Part shown: positions 5,495-5,552 of the stretch, piece by piece | Layout: each line of letters opens with the position of its first letter | Numbering within the stretch: the stretch's first letter is position 1 | Assembly (NCBI GenBank): GCA_003539375.1 | Contig: DPPH01000029.1 | Location: 1 to 5,552, forward strand | Length of the DNA stretch: 5,552 nucleotides | Direction of reading: 5' to 3' | DNA from: Clostridiales bacterium | GTDB taxonomy: Bacteria > Bacillota > Clostridia > Tissierellales > Dethiosulfatibacteraceae | Made by a program: the position numbers and the translations under genes | Notes under the pieces: generated by a model | Database searches by the model: none | What the model was told of the DNA's origin: nothing | Seen by the model: only the letters and a program-made list of their open reading frames with translations

Positions 5495-5552
5495 TTATAT
5501 GTATTTACAAATAACATCCCCTATTTCTTTAGTTCCATAGGTTTTTTCACCT
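5495..5552 (-). CDS. C-terminal end of an unidentified protein
   Basis: The last 18 codons of a gene entering from the right edge read GEKTYGTKEIGDVICKYI and then TAA. The frame call rests on the well-placed terminator just after the stop and on the protein-like composition; the other two frames either contain stops or lack such a signal. The ending loosely recalls the C-terminus of isocitrate/isopropylmalate dehydrogenases (a T-x-E-x-x-D-x-I pattern), but it is too short and too divergent to assign. Nothing shows a functional link to the operon, and the terminator separates it. Confidence 0.55.
   Translation of the reverse strand, partial: GEKTYGTKEIGDVICKYI

Overview
This is a low-GC, AT-rich bacterial window. 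Strong AGGAGG-type ribosome-binding sites, A/T-ending codons and the mix of protein families suggest an anaerobic Bacillota of the Clostridia/Tissierellia kind. The genus cannot be told from the sequence. All supported genes lie on the minus strand, so transcription runs from high to low coordinates.

Layout, in transcription order. The last codons of an unidentified gene (5495-5552) are followed by a strong intrinsic terminator (about 5442-5480). Next is an AT-rich intergenic stretch with two good sigma-A-type promoters (5201-5229 and 5134-5163). These drive a sigma-54-dependent activator with PAS, AAA+ and Fis-type HTH domains (3665-5074). A 240-bp control region (3421-3664) follows. It holds two copies of a 16-bp palindrome based on GTAAAC-N4-GTTTAC and a near-consensus -24/-12 sigma-54 promoter (3465-3480). 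Downstream is a probable operon of a thiolase (2257-3420), a sodium:solute symporter with a winged-helix-like C-terminal extension (220-2190), and the start of a metallo-beta-lactamase-fold lactonase-like hydrolase (1-179, cut by the window edge).

How they may work together (inference). The activator would sense a small molecule through its PAS domain, bind the two palindromes and switch on the sigma-54 promoter. The operon would then take up a carboxylate-type substrate (symporter), possibly open a lactone or hydrolyse an ester (MBL-fold protein), and cleave a 3-ketoacyl-CoA (thiolase). No CoA-activating enzyme or dehydrogenase is visible, so the pathway is incomplete here and the substrate is unknown.

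Most notable points: (1) the thiolase frame has no ATG, GTG or TTG at its expected N-terminus, and a perfect Shine-Dalgarno points to an ATC codon as start; (2) the symporter carries about 150 extra cytoplasmic residues that read as two tandem winged-helix domains; (3) the sigma-54 promoter and paired activator sites can be read directly from the sequence.
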